A stretch of DNA of 64,000 nt from Litoditis marina (lineage: Eukaryota > Nematoda > Chromadorea > Rhabditida > Rhabditidae), in contig OZ038439.1 of assembly GCA_964036275.1 (NCBI GenBank), forward strand, positions 2,937,142 to 3,001,141, read 5' to 3'. How positions within the stretch are numbered: the first letter of the stretch is position 1; each line of letters begins with the position of its first letter. The notes below the pieces were generated by a model. That model saw only the letters and a list, made by a program, of their open reading frames with translations, ran no database searches and had not been told where the DNA came from. Shown piece after piece: positions 46,301 through 59,821 of this stretch. The translations under genes were made by a program, and so were the position numbers.

Positions 46301-49250
46301 AAAAGTGTTTCAGATGCTGGACAAACAATATTCTCCCAAACTAAGTACGGCGCTAGCAGAAGGCCACCTATATAACCGAAGATTGATATTGAATAAGTGT
46401 AGCCGGTCCGATGCGCTTGGGTTATCACAAACTTTAATCTTCCCATTCACACAAACTTGACTGCCTACATTTTGTTTTTGTGTTTTACTTGTGGTTTCGT
46501 AAATTGTGTTCAATTTAAAATACGCGAAAGTTCAATAGAACTTGTGCGGGAATACTGACGTAGTTGTACCTTTGACCTACATTGCGAAATAAAACATTTT
46601 AACAAAAGTGTTTCAGATGCTGGACAAACAATATTTTCCCATACTAAGTACGGCGCTAGCAGAAGGCCACCTATATAACCGAAGATTGATATTGAATAAA
46701 TGTAGCCGGTCCGATGCGCTTGGGTTATCACAAACTTTAATCTTCCCATTCACACAAACTTGACTGCCTACATTTTGTTTTTGTGTTTTACTTGTGGTTT
46801 CGTAAATTGTGTTCAATTTAAAATACGCGAAAGTTCAATAGAACTTGTGCGGGAATACTGACGTAGTTGTACCTTTGACCTACATTGCGAAATAAAACAT
46901 TTTAACAAAAGTGTTTCAGATGCTGGACAAACAATATTCTCCCATACTAAGTACGGCGCTAGCAGAAGGCCACCTATATAACCGAAGATTGATATTGAAT
47001 AAGTGTAGCCGGTCCGATGCGCTTGGGTTATCACAAACTTTAATCTTCCCATTCACACAAACTTGACTGCCTACATTTTGTTTTTGTGTTTTACTTGTGG
47101 TTTCGTAAATTGTGTTCAATTTAAAATACGCGAAAGTTCAATAGAACTTGTGCGGGAATACTGACGTAGTTGTACCTTTGACCTACATTGCGAAATAAAA
47201 CATTTTAACAAAAGTGTTTCAGATGCTGGACAAACAATATTCTCCCAAACTAAGTACGGCGCTAGCAGAAGGCCACCTATATAACCGAAGATTGATATTG
47301 AATAAGTGTAGCCGGTCCGATGCGCTTGGGTTATCACAAACTTTAATCTTCCCATTCACACAAACTTGACTGCCTACATTTTGTTTTTGTGTTTTACTTG
47401 TGGTTTCGTAAATTGTGTTCAATTTAAAATACGCGAAAGTTCAATAGAACTTGTGCGGGAATACTGACGTAGTTGTACCTTTGACCTACATTGCGAAATA
47501 AAACATTTTAACAAAAGTGTTTCAGATGCTGGACAAACAATATTCTCCCATACTAAGTACGGCGCTAGCAGAAGGCCACCTATATAACCGAAGATTGATA
47601 TTGAATAAGTGTAGCCGGTCCGATGCGCTTGGGTTATCACAAACTTTAATCTTCCCAGTCACACAAACTTGCCTGCCTACATTTTGTTTTTGTGTTTTAC
47701 TTGTGGTTTCGTAAATTGTGTTCAATTTAAAATACGCGAAAGTTCAATAGAACTTGTGCGGGAATACTGACGTAGTTGTACCTTTGACCTACATTGCGAA
47801 ATAAAACATTTTAACAAAAGTGTTTCAGATGCTGGACAAACAATATTCTCCCATACTAAGTACGGCGCTAGCAGAAGGCCACCTATATAACCGAAGATTG
47901 ATATTGAATAAGTGTAGCCGGTCCGATGCGCTTGGGTTATCACAAACTTTAATCTTCCCATTCACACAAACTTGACTGCCTACATTTTGTTTTTGTGTTT
48001 TACTTGTGGTTTCGTAAATTGTGTTCAATTTAAAATACGCGAAAGTTCAATAGAACTTGTGCGGGAATACTGACGTAGTTGTACCTTTGACCTACATTGC
48101 GAAATAAAACATTTTAACAAAAGTGTTTCAGATGCTGGACAAACAATATTCTCCCATACTAAGTACGGCGCTAGCAGAAGGCCACCTATATAACCGAAGA
48201 TTGATATTGAATAAGTGTAGCCGGTCCGATGCGCTTGGGTTATCACAAACTTTAATCTTCCCATTCACACAAACTTGACTGCCCACATTTTGTTTTTGTG
48301 TTTTACTTGTGGTTTCGTAAATTGTGTTCAATTTAAAATACGCGAAAGTTCAATAGAACTTGTGCGGGAATACTGACGTAGTTGTACCTTTGACCTACAT
48401 TGCGAAATAAAACATTTTAACAAAAGTGTTTCAGATGCTGGACAAACAATATTCTCCCATACTAAGTACGGCGCTAGCAGAAGGCCACCTATATAACCGA
48501 AGATTGATATTGAATAAGTGTAGCCGGTCCGATGCGCTTGGGTTATCACAAACTTTAATCTTCCCATTCACACAAACTTGACTGCCTACATTTTGTTTTT
48601 GTGTTTTACTTGTGGTTTCGTAAATTGTGTTCAATTTAAAATACGCGAAAGTTCAATAGAACTTGTGCGGGAATACTGACGTAGTTGTACCTTTGACCTA
48701 CATTGCGAAATAAAACATTTTAACAAAAGTGTTTCAGATGCTGGACAAACAATATTCTCCCAAACTAAGTACGGCGCTAGCAGAAGGCCACCTATATAAC
48801 CGAAGATTGATATTGAATAAGTGTAGCCGGTCCGATGCGCTTGGGTTATCACAAACTTTAATCTTCCCATTCACACAAACTTGACTGTCCACATTTTGTT
48901 TTTGTGTTTTACTTGTGGTTTCGTAATTTGTGTTCAATTTAAAATAAGCGAAAGTTCAATAGAACTTGTGCGGGAATACTGACGTAGTTGTACCTTTGAC
49001 CTACATTGCGAAATAAAACATTTTAACAAAAGTGTTTCAGATGCTGGACAAACAACATTCTCCCATACTAAGTACAGCGCTAGCAGAAGGCCACCTATAT
49101 AACCGAAGATTGATATTGAATAAGTGTAGCCGGTCCGATGCGCTTGGGTTATCACAAACTTTAATCTTCCCATTCACACAAACTTGACTGCCTCCATTTT
49201 GTTTATGTGTTTTACTTGTGGTTTCGTAAATTGTGTTCAATTTAAAATAC
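43400..49250 (-). repeat. 5454-bp (18-unit) repeat spacing of a variant cluster
   Basis: A dense linked set of variants (TGTCCACATT, GTAATTTGTG, AAAATAAGCG, ACATTCTCC, TACAGCGC, CCTCCATTTTGTTTATG) occurs at about 43430-43755 and again at 48885-49210. AAAATAAGCG is at 43487 and 48941, exactly 18 units apart. This indicates duplication of a block or conversion between distant units. Confidence 0.8.
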
Positions 49251-52200
49251 GCGAAAGTTCAATAGAACTTGTGCGGGAATACTGACGTAGTTGTACCTTT
49301 GACCTACATTGCGAAATAAAGCATTTTAACAAAAGTGTTTCAGATGCTGGACAAACAATATTCTCCCATACTAAGTACGGCGCTAGCAGAAGGCCACCTA
49401 TATAACCGAAGATTGATATTGAATAAGTGTAGCCGGTCCGATGCGCTTGGGTTATCACAAACTTTAATCTTCCCATTCACACAAACTTGACTGCCTACAT
49501 TTTGTTTTTGTGTTTTACTTGTGGTTTCGTAAATTGTGTTCAATTTAAAATACGCGAAAGTTCAATAGAACTTGTGCGGGAATACTGACGTAGTTGTACC
49601 TTTGACCTACATTGCGAAATAAAACATTTTAACAAAAGTGTTTCAGAAGCTGGACAAACAATATTCTCCCATACTAAGTACGGCGCTAGCAGAAGGCCAC
49701 CTATATAACCGAAGATTGATATTGAATAAGTGTAGCCGGTCCGATGCGCTTGGATTATCACAAACTTTAATCTTCCCATTCAGACAAACTTGACTGCCCA
49801 CATTTTGTTTTTGTGTTTTACTTGTGGTCTCGTAAATTGTGTTCAATTTAAAATACGCGAAAGTTCAATAGAACTTGTGCGGGAATACTGACGTAGTTGT
49901 ACCTTTGACCTACATTGCGAAATAAAACATTTTAACAAAAGTGTTTCAGATGCTGGACAAACAATATTTTCCCATACTAAGTACGGCGCTAGCAGAAGGC
50001 CACCTATATAACCGAAGATTGATATTGAATAAGTGTAGCCGGTCCGATGCGCTTGGGTTATCACAAACTTTAATCTTCCCATTCACACAAACTTGACTGC
50101 CTACATTTTGTTTTTGTGTTTTACTTGTGGTTTCGTAAATTGTGTTCAATTTAAAATACGCGAAAGTTCAATAGAACTTGTGCGGGAATACTGACGTAGT
50201 TGTACCTTTGACCTACATTGCGAAATAAAACATTTTAACAAAAGTGTTTCAGATGCTGGACAAACAATATTTTCCCATACTAAGTACGGCGCTAGCAGAA
50301 GGCCACCTATATAACCGAAGATTGATATTGAATAAGTGTAGCCGGTCCGATGCGCTTGGGTTATCACAAACTTTAATCTTCCCATTCACACAAACTTGAC
50401 TGCCTACATTTTGTTTTTGTGTTTTACTTGTGGTTTCGTAAATTGTGTTCAATTTAAAATACGCGAAAGTTCAATAGAACTTGTGCGGGAATACTGACGT
50501 AGTTGTACCTTTGACCTACATTGCGAAATAAAACATTTTAACAAAAGTGTTTCAGATGCTGGACAAACAATATTTTCCCATACTAAGTACGGCGCTAGCA
50601 GAAGGCCACCTATATAACCGAAGATTGATATTGAATAAGTGTAGCCGGTCCGATGCGCTTGGGTTATCACAAACTTTAATCTTCCCATTCACACAAACTT
50701 GACTGCCTACATTTTGTTTTTGTGTTTTACTTGTGGTTTCGTAAATTGTGTTCAATTTAAAATACGCGAAAGTTCAATAGAACTTGTGCGGGAATACTGA
50801 CGTAGTTGTACCTTTGACCTACATTGCGAAATAAAACATTTTAACAAAAGTGTTTCAGATGCTGGACAAACAATATTTTCCCATACTAAGTACGGCGCTA
50901 GCAGAAGGCCACCTATATAACCGAAGATTGATATTGAATAAGTGTAGCCGGTCCGATGCGCTTGGGTTATCACAAACTTTAATCTTCCCATTCACACAAA
51001 CTTGACTGCCTACATTTTGTTTTTGTGTTTTACTTGTGGTTTCGTAAATTGTGTTCAATTTAAAATACGCGAAAGTTCAATAGAACTTGTGCGGGAATAC
51101 TGACGTAGTTGTACCTTTGACCTACATTGCGAAATGAAACATTTTAACAAAAGTGTTTCAGATGCTGGACAAACAATATTCTCCCATACTAAGTACGGCG
51201 CTAGCAGAAGGCCACCTATATAACCGAAGATTGATATTGAATAAGTGTAGCCGGTCCGATGCGCTTGGATTATCACAAACTTTAATCTTCCCATTCAGAC
51301 AAACTTGACTGCCCACATTTTGTTTTTGTGTTTTACTTGTGGTTTCGTAAATTGTGTTCAATTTAAAATACGCGAAAGTTCAATAGAACTTGTGCGGGAA
51401 TACTGACGTAGTTGTACCTTTGACCTACATTGCGAAATAAAACATTTTAACAAAAGTGTTTCAGATGCTGGACAAACAATATTCTCCCATACTAAGTACG
51501 GCGCTAGCAGAAGGCCACCTATATAACCGAAGATTGATATTGAATAAGTGTAGCCGGTCCGATGCGCTTGGGTTATCACAAACTTTAATCTTCCCATTCA
51601 CACAAACTTGACTGCCTACATTTTGTTTTTGTGTTTTACTTGTGGTTTCGTAAATTGTGTTCAATTTAAAATACGCGAAAGTTCAATAGAACTTGTGCGG
51701 GAATACTGACGTAGTTGTACCTTTGACCTACATTGCGAAATAAAACATTTTAACAAAAGTGTTTCAGATGCTGGACAAACAATATTTTCCCATACTAAGT
51801 ACGGCGCTAGCAGAAGGCCACCTATATAACCGAAGATTGATATTGAATAAGTGTAGCCGGTCCCATGCGCTTGGGTTATCACAAACTTTAATCTTCCCAT
51901 TCACACAAACTTGACTGCCTACATTTTGTTTTTGTGTTTTACTTGTGGTTTCGTAAATTGTGTTCAATTTAAAATACGCGAAAGTTCAATAGAACTTGTG
52001 CGGGAATACTGACGTAGTTGTACCTTTGACCTACATTGCGAAATAAAACATTTTAACAAAAGTGTTTCAGATGCTGGACAAACAATATTCTCCCATACTA
52101 AGTACGGCGCTAGCAGAAGGCCACCTATATAACCGAAGATTGATATTGAATAAGTGTAGCCGGTCCGATGCGCTTGGGTTATCAAAAACTTTAATCTTCC

Positions 52201-55200
52201 CAGTCACACAAACTTGACTGCCTACATTTTGTTTTTGTGTTTTACTTGTGGTTTCGTAAATTGTGTTCAATTTAAAATACGCGAAAGTTCAATAGAACTT
52301 GTGCGGGAATACTGACGTAGTTGTACCTTTGACCTACATTGCGAAATAAAACATTTTAACAAAAGTGTTTCAGATGCTGGACAAACAATATTCTCCCATA
52401 CTAAGTACGGCGCTAGCAGAAGGCCACCTATATAACCGAAGATTGATATTGAATAAGTGTAGCCGGTCCGATGCGCTTGGGTTATCACAAACTTTAATCT
52501 TCCCATTCACACAAACTTGACTGCCTACATTTTGTTTTTGTGTTTTACTTGTGGTTTCGTAAATTGTGTTCAATTTAAAATACGCGAAAGTTCAATAGAA
52601 CTTGTGCGGGAATACTGACGTAGTTGTACCTTTGACCTACATTGCGAAATAAAACATTTTAACAAAAGTGTTTCAGATGCTGGACAAACAATATTCTCCC
52701 ATACTAAGTACGGCGCTAGCAGAAGGCCACCTATATAACCGAAGATTGATATTGAATAAGTGTAGCCGGTCCGATGCGCTTGGGTTATCACAAACTTTAA
52801 TCTTCCCAGTCACACAAACTTGCCTGCCTACATTTTGTTTTTGTGTTTTACTTGTGGTTTCGTAAATTGTGTTCAATTTAAAATACGCGAAAGTTCAATA
52901 GAACTTGTGCGGGAATACTGACGTAGTTGTACCTTTGACCTACATTGCGAAATAAAACATTTTAACAAAAGTGTTTCAGATGCTGGACAAACAATATTCT
53001 CCCAAACTAAGTACGGCGCTAGCAGAAGGCCACCTATATAACCGAAGATTGATATTGAATAAGTGTAGCCGGTCCGATGCGCTTGGGTTATCACAAACTT
53101 TAATCTTCCCATTCACACAAACTTGACTGCCTACATTTTGTTTTTGTGTTTTACTTGTGGTTTCGTAAATTGTGTTCAATTTAAAATACGCGAAAGTTCA
53201 ATAGAACTTGTGCGGGAATACTGACGTAGTTGTACCTTTGACCTACATTGCGAAATAAAACATTTTAACAAAAGTGTTTCAGATGCTGGACAAACAATAT
53301 TCTCCCATACTAAGTACGGCGCTAGCAGAAGGCCACCTATATAACCGAAGATTGATATTGAATAAGTGTAGCCGGTCCGATGCGCTTGGGTTATCACAAA
53401 CTTTAATCTTCCCAGTCACACAAACTTGCCTGCCTACATTTTGTTTTTGTGTTTTACTTGTGGTTTCGTAAATTGTGTTCAATTTAAAATACGCGAAAGT
53501 TCAATAGAACTTGTGCGGGAATACTGACGTAGTTGTACCTTTGACCTACATTGCGAAATAAAACATTTTAACAAAAGTGTTTCAGATGCTGGACAAACAA
53601 TATTCTCCCAAACTAAGTACGGCGCTAGCAGAAGGCCACCTATATAACCGAAGATTGATATTGAATAAGTGTAGCCGGTCCGATGCGCTTGGGTTATCAC
53701 AAACTTTAATCTTCCCATTCACACAAACTTGACTGCCTACATTTTGTTTTTGTGTTTTACTTGTGGTTTCGTAAATTGTGTTCAATTTAAAATACGCGAA
53801 AGTTCAATAGAACTTGTGCGGGAATACTGACGTAGTTGTACCTTTGACCTACATTGCGAAATAAAACATTTTAACAAAAGTGTTTCAGATGCTGGACAAA
53901 CAATATTCTCCCATACTAAGTACGGCGCTAGCAGAAGGCCACCTATATAACCGAAGATTGATATTGAATAAGTGTAGCCGGTCCGATGCGCTTGGGTTAT
54001 CACAAACTTTAATCTTCCCATTCACACAAACTTGACTGCCCACATTTTGTTTTTGTGTTTTACTTGTGGTTTCGTAAATTGTGTTCAATTTAAAATACGC
54101 GAAAGTTCAATAGAACTTGTGCGGGAATACTGACGTAGTTGTACCTTTGACCTACATTGCGAAATAAAACATTTTAACAAAAGTGTTTCAGATGCTGGAC
54201 AAACAATATTCTCCCATACTAAGTACGGCGCTAGCAGAAGGCCACCTATATAACCGAAGATTGATATTGAATAAGTGTAGCCGGTCCGATGCGCTTGGGT
54301 TATCACAAACTTTAATCTTCCCATTCACACAAACTTGACTGCCTACATTTTGTTTTTGTGTTTTACTTGTGGTTTCGTAAATTGTGTTCAATTTAAAATA
54401 CGCGAAAGTTCAATAGAACTTGTGCGGGAATACTGACGTAGTTGTACCTTTGACCTACATTGCGAAATAAAACATTTTAACAAAAGTGTTTCAGATGCTG
54501 GACAAACAATATTCTCCCAAACTAAGTACGGCGCTAGCAGAAGGCCACCTATATAACCGAAGATTGATATTGAATAAGTGTAGCCGGTCCGATGCGCTTG
54601 GGTTATCACAAACTTTAATCTTCCCATTCACACAAACTTGACTGCCTACATTTTGTTTTTGTGTTTTACTTGTGGTTTCGTAAATTGTGTTCAATTTAAA
54701 ATACGCGAAAGTTCAATAGAACTTGTGCGGGAATACTGACGTAGTTGTACCTTTGACCTACATTGCGAAATAAAACATTTTAACAAAAGTGTTTCAGATG
54801 CTGGACAAACAATATTCTCCCATACTAAGTACGGCGCTAGCAGAAGGCCACCTATATAACCGAAGATTGATATTGAATAAGTGTAGCCGGTCCGATGCGC
54901 TTGGGTTATCACAAACTTTAATCTTCCCAGTCACACAAACTTGCCTGCCTACATTTTGTTTTTGTGTTTTACTTGTGGTTTCGTAAATTGTGTTCAATTT
55001 AAAATACGCGAAAGTTCAATAGAACTTGTGCGGGAATACTGACGTAGTTGTACCTTTGACCTACATTGCGAAATAAAACATTTTAACAAAAGTGTTTCAG
55101 ATGCTGGACAAACAATATTCTCCCAAACTAAGTACGGCGCTAGCAGAAGGCCACCTATATAACCGAAGATTGATATTGAATAAGTGTAGCCGGTCCGATG

Positions 55201-58030
55201 CGCTTGGGTTATCACAAACTTTAATCTTCCCATTCACACAAACTTGACTGCCTACATTTTGTTTTTGTGTTTTACTTGTGGTTTCGTAAATTGTGTTCAA
55301 TTTAAAATACGCGAAAGTTCAATAGAACTTGTGCGGGAATACTGACGTAGTTGTACCTTTGACCTACATTGCGAAATAAAACATTTTAACAAAAGTGTTT
55401 CAGATGCTGGACAAACAATATTCTCCCATACTAAGTACGGCGCTAGCAGAAGGCCACCTATATAACCGAAGATTGATATTGAATAAGTGTAGCCGGTCCG
55501 ATGCGCTTGGGTTATCACAAACTTTAATCTTCCCATTCACACAAACTTGACTGCCCACATTTTGTTTTTGTGTTTTACTTGTGGTTTCGTAAATTGTGTT
55601 CAATTTAAAATACGCGAAAGTTCAATAGAACTTGTGCGGGAATACTGACGTAGTTGTACCTTTGACCTACATTGCGAAATAAAACATTTTAACAAAAGTG
55701 TTTCAGATGCTGGACAAACAATATTCTCCCATACTAAGTACGGCGCTAGCAGAAGGCCACCTATATAACCGAAGATTGATATTGAATAAGTGTAGCCGGT
55801 CCGATGCGCTTGGGTTATCACAAACTTTAATCTTCCCATTCACACAAACTTGACTGCCTACATTTTGTTTTTGTGTTTTACTTGTGGTTTCGTAAATTGT
55901 GTTCAATTTAAAATACGCGAAAGTTCAATAGAACTTGTGCGGGAATACTGACGTAGTTGTACCTTTGACCTACATTGCGAAATAAAACATTTTAACAAAA
56001 GTGTTTCAGATGCTGGACAAACAATATTCTCCCAAACTAAGTACGGCGCTAGCAGAAGGCCACCTATATAACCGAAGATTGATATTGAATAAGTGTAGCC
56101 GGTCCGATGCGCTTGGGTTATCACAAACTTTAATCTTCCCATTCACACAAACTTGACTGCCTACATTTTGTTTTTGTGTTTTACTTGTGGTTTCGTAAAT
56201 TGTGTTCAATTTAAAATACGCGAAAGTTCAATAGAACTTGTGCGGGAATACTGACGTAGTTGTACCTTTGACCTACATTGCGAAATAAAACATTTTAACA
56301 AAAGTGTTTCAGATGCTGGACAAACAATATTCTCCCATACTAAGTACGGCGCTAGCAGAAGGCCACCTATATAACCGAAGATTGATATTGAATAAGTGTA
56401 GCCGGTCCGATGCGCTTGGGTTATCACAAACTTTAATCTTCCCAGTCACACAAACTTGCCTGCCTACATTTTGTTTTTGTGTTTTACTTGTGGTTTCGTA
56501 AATTGTGTTCAATTTAAAATACGCGAAAGTTCAATAGAACTTGTGCGGGAATACTGACGTAGTTGTACCTTTGACCTACATTGCGAAATAAAACATTTTA
56601 ACAAAAGTGTTTCAGATGCTGGACAAACAATATTCTCCCAAACTAAGTACGGCGCTAGCAGAAGGCCACCTATATAACCGAAGATTGATATTGAATAAGT
56701 GTAGCCGGTCCGATGCGCTTGGGTTATCACAAACTTTAATCTTCCCATTCACACAAACTTGACTGCCTACATTTTGTTTTTGTGTTTTACTTGTGGTTTC
56801 GTAAATTGTGTTCAATTTAAAATACGCGAAAGTTCAATAGAACTTGTGCGGGAATACTGACGTAGTTGTACCTTTGACCTACATTGCGAAATAAAACATT
56901 TTAACAAAAGTGTTTCAGATGCTGGACAAACAATATTCTCCCATACTAAGTACGGCGCTAGCAGAAGGCCACCTATATAACCGAAGATTGATATTGAATA
57001 AGTGTAGCCGGTCCGATGCGCTTGGGTTATCACAAACTTTAATCTTCCCATTCACACAAACTTGACTGCCCACATTTTGTTTTTGTGTTTTACTTGTGGT
57101 TTCGTAAATTGTGTTCAATTTAAAATACGCGAAAGTTCAATAGAACTTGTGCGGGAATACTGACGTAGTTGTACCTTTGACCTACATTGCGAAATAAAAC
57201 ATTTTAACAAAAGTGTTTCAGATGCTGGACAAACAATATTCTCCCATACTAAGTACGGCGCTAGCAGAAGGCCACCTATATAACCGAAGATTGATATTGA
57301 ATAAGTGTAGCCGGTCCGATGCGCTTGGGTTATCACAAACTTTAATCTTCCCAGTCACACAAACTTGCCTGCCTACATTTTGTTTTTGTGTTTTACTTGT
57401 GGTTTCGTAAATTGTGTTCAATTTAAAATACGAGAAAGTTCAATAGAACTTGTGCGGGAATACTGACGTAGTTGTACCTTTGACCTACATTGCGAAATAA
57501 AACATTTTAACAAAAGTGTTTCAGATGCTGGACAAACAATATTCTCCCAAACTAAGTACGGCGCTAGCAGAAGGCCACCTATATAACCGAAGATTGATAT
57601 TGAATAAGTGTAGCCGGTCCGATGCGCTTGGGTTATCACAAACTTTAATCTTCCCATTCACACAAACTTGACTGCCTACATTTTGTTTTTGTGTTTTACT
57701 TGTGGTTTCGTAAATTGTGTTCAATTTAAAATACGCGAAAGTTCAATAGAACTTGTGCGGGAATACTGACGTAGTTGTACCTTTGACCTACATTGCGAAA
57801 TAAAACATTTTAACAAAAGTGTTTCAGATGCTGAACAAACAATATTCTCCCATACTAAGTACGGCGCTAGCAGAAGGCCACCTATATAACCGAAGATTGA
57901 TATTGAATAAGTGTAGCCGGTCCGATGCGCTTGGGTTATCACAAACTTTAATCTTCCCAGTCACACAAACTTGCCTGCCTACATTTTGTTTTTGTGTTTT
58001 ACTTGTGGTTTCGTAAATTGTGTTCAATTT
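45396..58030 (-). repeat. mosaic higher-order repeats marked by CTTGCCTGCC
   Basis: The marker's CCTGCC lies at 45551, 46157, 47672, 52823, 53429, 54944, 56459, 57368 and 57974. Successive spacings are 606, 1515, 5151, 606, 1515, 1515, 909 and 606 bp, all multiples of 303. The first three positions recur shifted by 7272 bp (24 units). The units just after each marker often carry CCCAAACTAAG. A 5-unit module and a larger 24-unit duplication are the simplest reading. Confidence 0.8.
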
Positions 58031-59782
58031 AAAATACGCGAAAGTTCAATAGAACTTGTGCGGGAATACTGACGTAGTTGTACCTTTGACCTACATTGCG
58101 AAATAAAACATTTTAACAAAAGTGTTTCAGATGCTGGACAAACAATATTCTCCCAAACTAAGTACGGCGCTAGCAGAAGGCCACCTATATAACCGAAGAT
58201 TGATATTGAATAAGTGTAGCCGGTCCGATGCGCTTGGGTTATCACAAACTTTAATCTTCCCATTCACACAAACTTGACTGCCTACATTTTGTTTTTGTGT
58301 TTTACTTGTGGTTTCGTAAATTGTGTTCAATTTAAAATACGCGAAAGTTCAATAGAACTTGTGCGGGAATACTGACGTAGTTGTACCTTTGACCTACATT
58401 GCGAAATAAAACATTTCAACAAAAGTGTTTCAGATGCTGGACAAACAATATTCTCCCATACTAAGTACGGCGCTAGCAGAAGGCCACCTATATAACCGAA
58501 GATTGATATTGAATAAGTGTAGCCGGTCCGATGCGCTTGGGTTATCACAAACTTTAATCTTCCCATTCACACAAACTTGACTGCCCACATTTTGTTTTTG
58601 TGTTTTACTTGTGGTTTCGTAAATTGTGTTCAATTTAAAATACGCGAAAGTTCAATAGAACTTGTGCGGGAATACTGACGTAGTTGTACCTTTGACCTAC
58701 ATTGCGAAATAAAACACTTTAACAAAAGTGTTTCAGATGCTGGACAAACAATATTCTCCCATACTAAGTACGGCGCTAGCAGAAGGCCACCTATATAACC
58801 GAAGATTGATATTGAATAAGTGTAGCCGGTCCGATGCGCTTGGGTTATCACAAACTTTAATCTTCCCATTCACACAAACTTGACTGCCTACATTTTGTTT
58901 TTGTGTTTTACTTGTGGTTTCGTAAATTGTGTTCAATTTAAAATACGCGAAAGTTCAATAGAACTTGTGCGGGAATACTGACGTAGTTGTACCTTTGACC
59001 TACATTGCGAAATAAAACATTTTAACAAAAGTGTTTCAGATGCTGGACAAACAATATTCTCCCATACTAAGTACGGCGCTAGCAGAAGGCCACCTATATA
59101 ACCGAAGATTGATATTGAATAAGTGTAGCCGGTCCGATGCGCTTGGGTTATCACAAACTTTAATCTTCCCATTCACACAAACTTGACTGCCTACATTTTG
59201 TTTTTGTGTTTTACTTGTGGTTTCGTAAATTGTGTTCAATTTAAAATACGCGAAAGTTCAATAGAACTTGTGCGGGAATACTGACGTAGTTGTACCTTTG
59301 ACCTACATTGCGAAATAAAACATTTTAACAAAAGTGTTTCAGATGCTGGACAAACAATATTCTCCCATACTAAGTACGGCGCTAGCAGAAGGCCACCTAT
59401 ATAACCGAAGATTGATATTGAATAAGTGTAGCCGGTCCGATGCGCTTGGGTTATCACAAACTTTAATCTTCCCATTCACACAAACTTGACTGCCTACATT
59501 TTGTTTTTGTGTTTTACTTGTGGTTTCGTAAATTGTGTTCAATTTAAAATACGCGAAAGTTCAATAGAACTTGTGCGGGAATACTGACGTAGTTGTACCT
59601 TTGACCTACATTGCGAAATAAAAGATTTTAACAAAAGTGTTTCAGAAGCTGGACAAACAATATTCTCCCATACTAAGTACGGCGCTAGCAGAAGGCCACC
59701 TATATAACCGAAGATTGATATTGAATAAGTGTAGCCGGTCCGATGCGCTTGGATTATCACAAACTTTAATCTTCCCATTCAG

Positions 59783-59821
59783 CCTGGTGGTGCCCTTCCG
59801 TCAATTTCTTTAAGTTTCAGC
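59783..59821 (-). rRNA. 39-bp 18S rRNA gene fragment at a satellite junction
   Basis: The reverse strand reads from GCTGAAACTTAAAG through TTGACGGAAGGG to CACCACCAGG, a universally conserved stretch of the 18S central domain. It has AAAGAAATTG where most eukaryotes have AAAGGAATTG; the A form is, as I recall, common in nematodes. Both sides are satellite: minus-oriented to 59782 and plus-oriented from 59821 or 59822 (one C shared). It is far too short to be a gene and is best seen as filler DNA copied at a repair junction. Confidence 0.9.

Larger units (their letters stand above)
37556..59782 (-). repeat. 303-bp satellite array, block 2b (minus orientation)
   Basis: About 73 units, the continuation of block 2a. 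Indels include a 2-bp gain near 37692 in the first unit and a 7-bp loss at 42405. Units up to about 42.5 kb resemble blocks 1 and 2a. From about 42.6 kb a second subfamily appears, marked by CTTGGATTATC, CCATTCAGAC and CTGCCCAC. Other marker sets (CTTGCCTGCC; CCCAAACTAAG) recur at multiples of 303 bp. No gene or other insertion was seen. Confidence 0.97.

Noticed and set aside
59783..59821. Primer or vector contamination as the source of the 18S piece
   Set aside because: It is longer than common universal primers and has natural-looking satellite on both sides; not excluded fully, so read support is requested in the finding.
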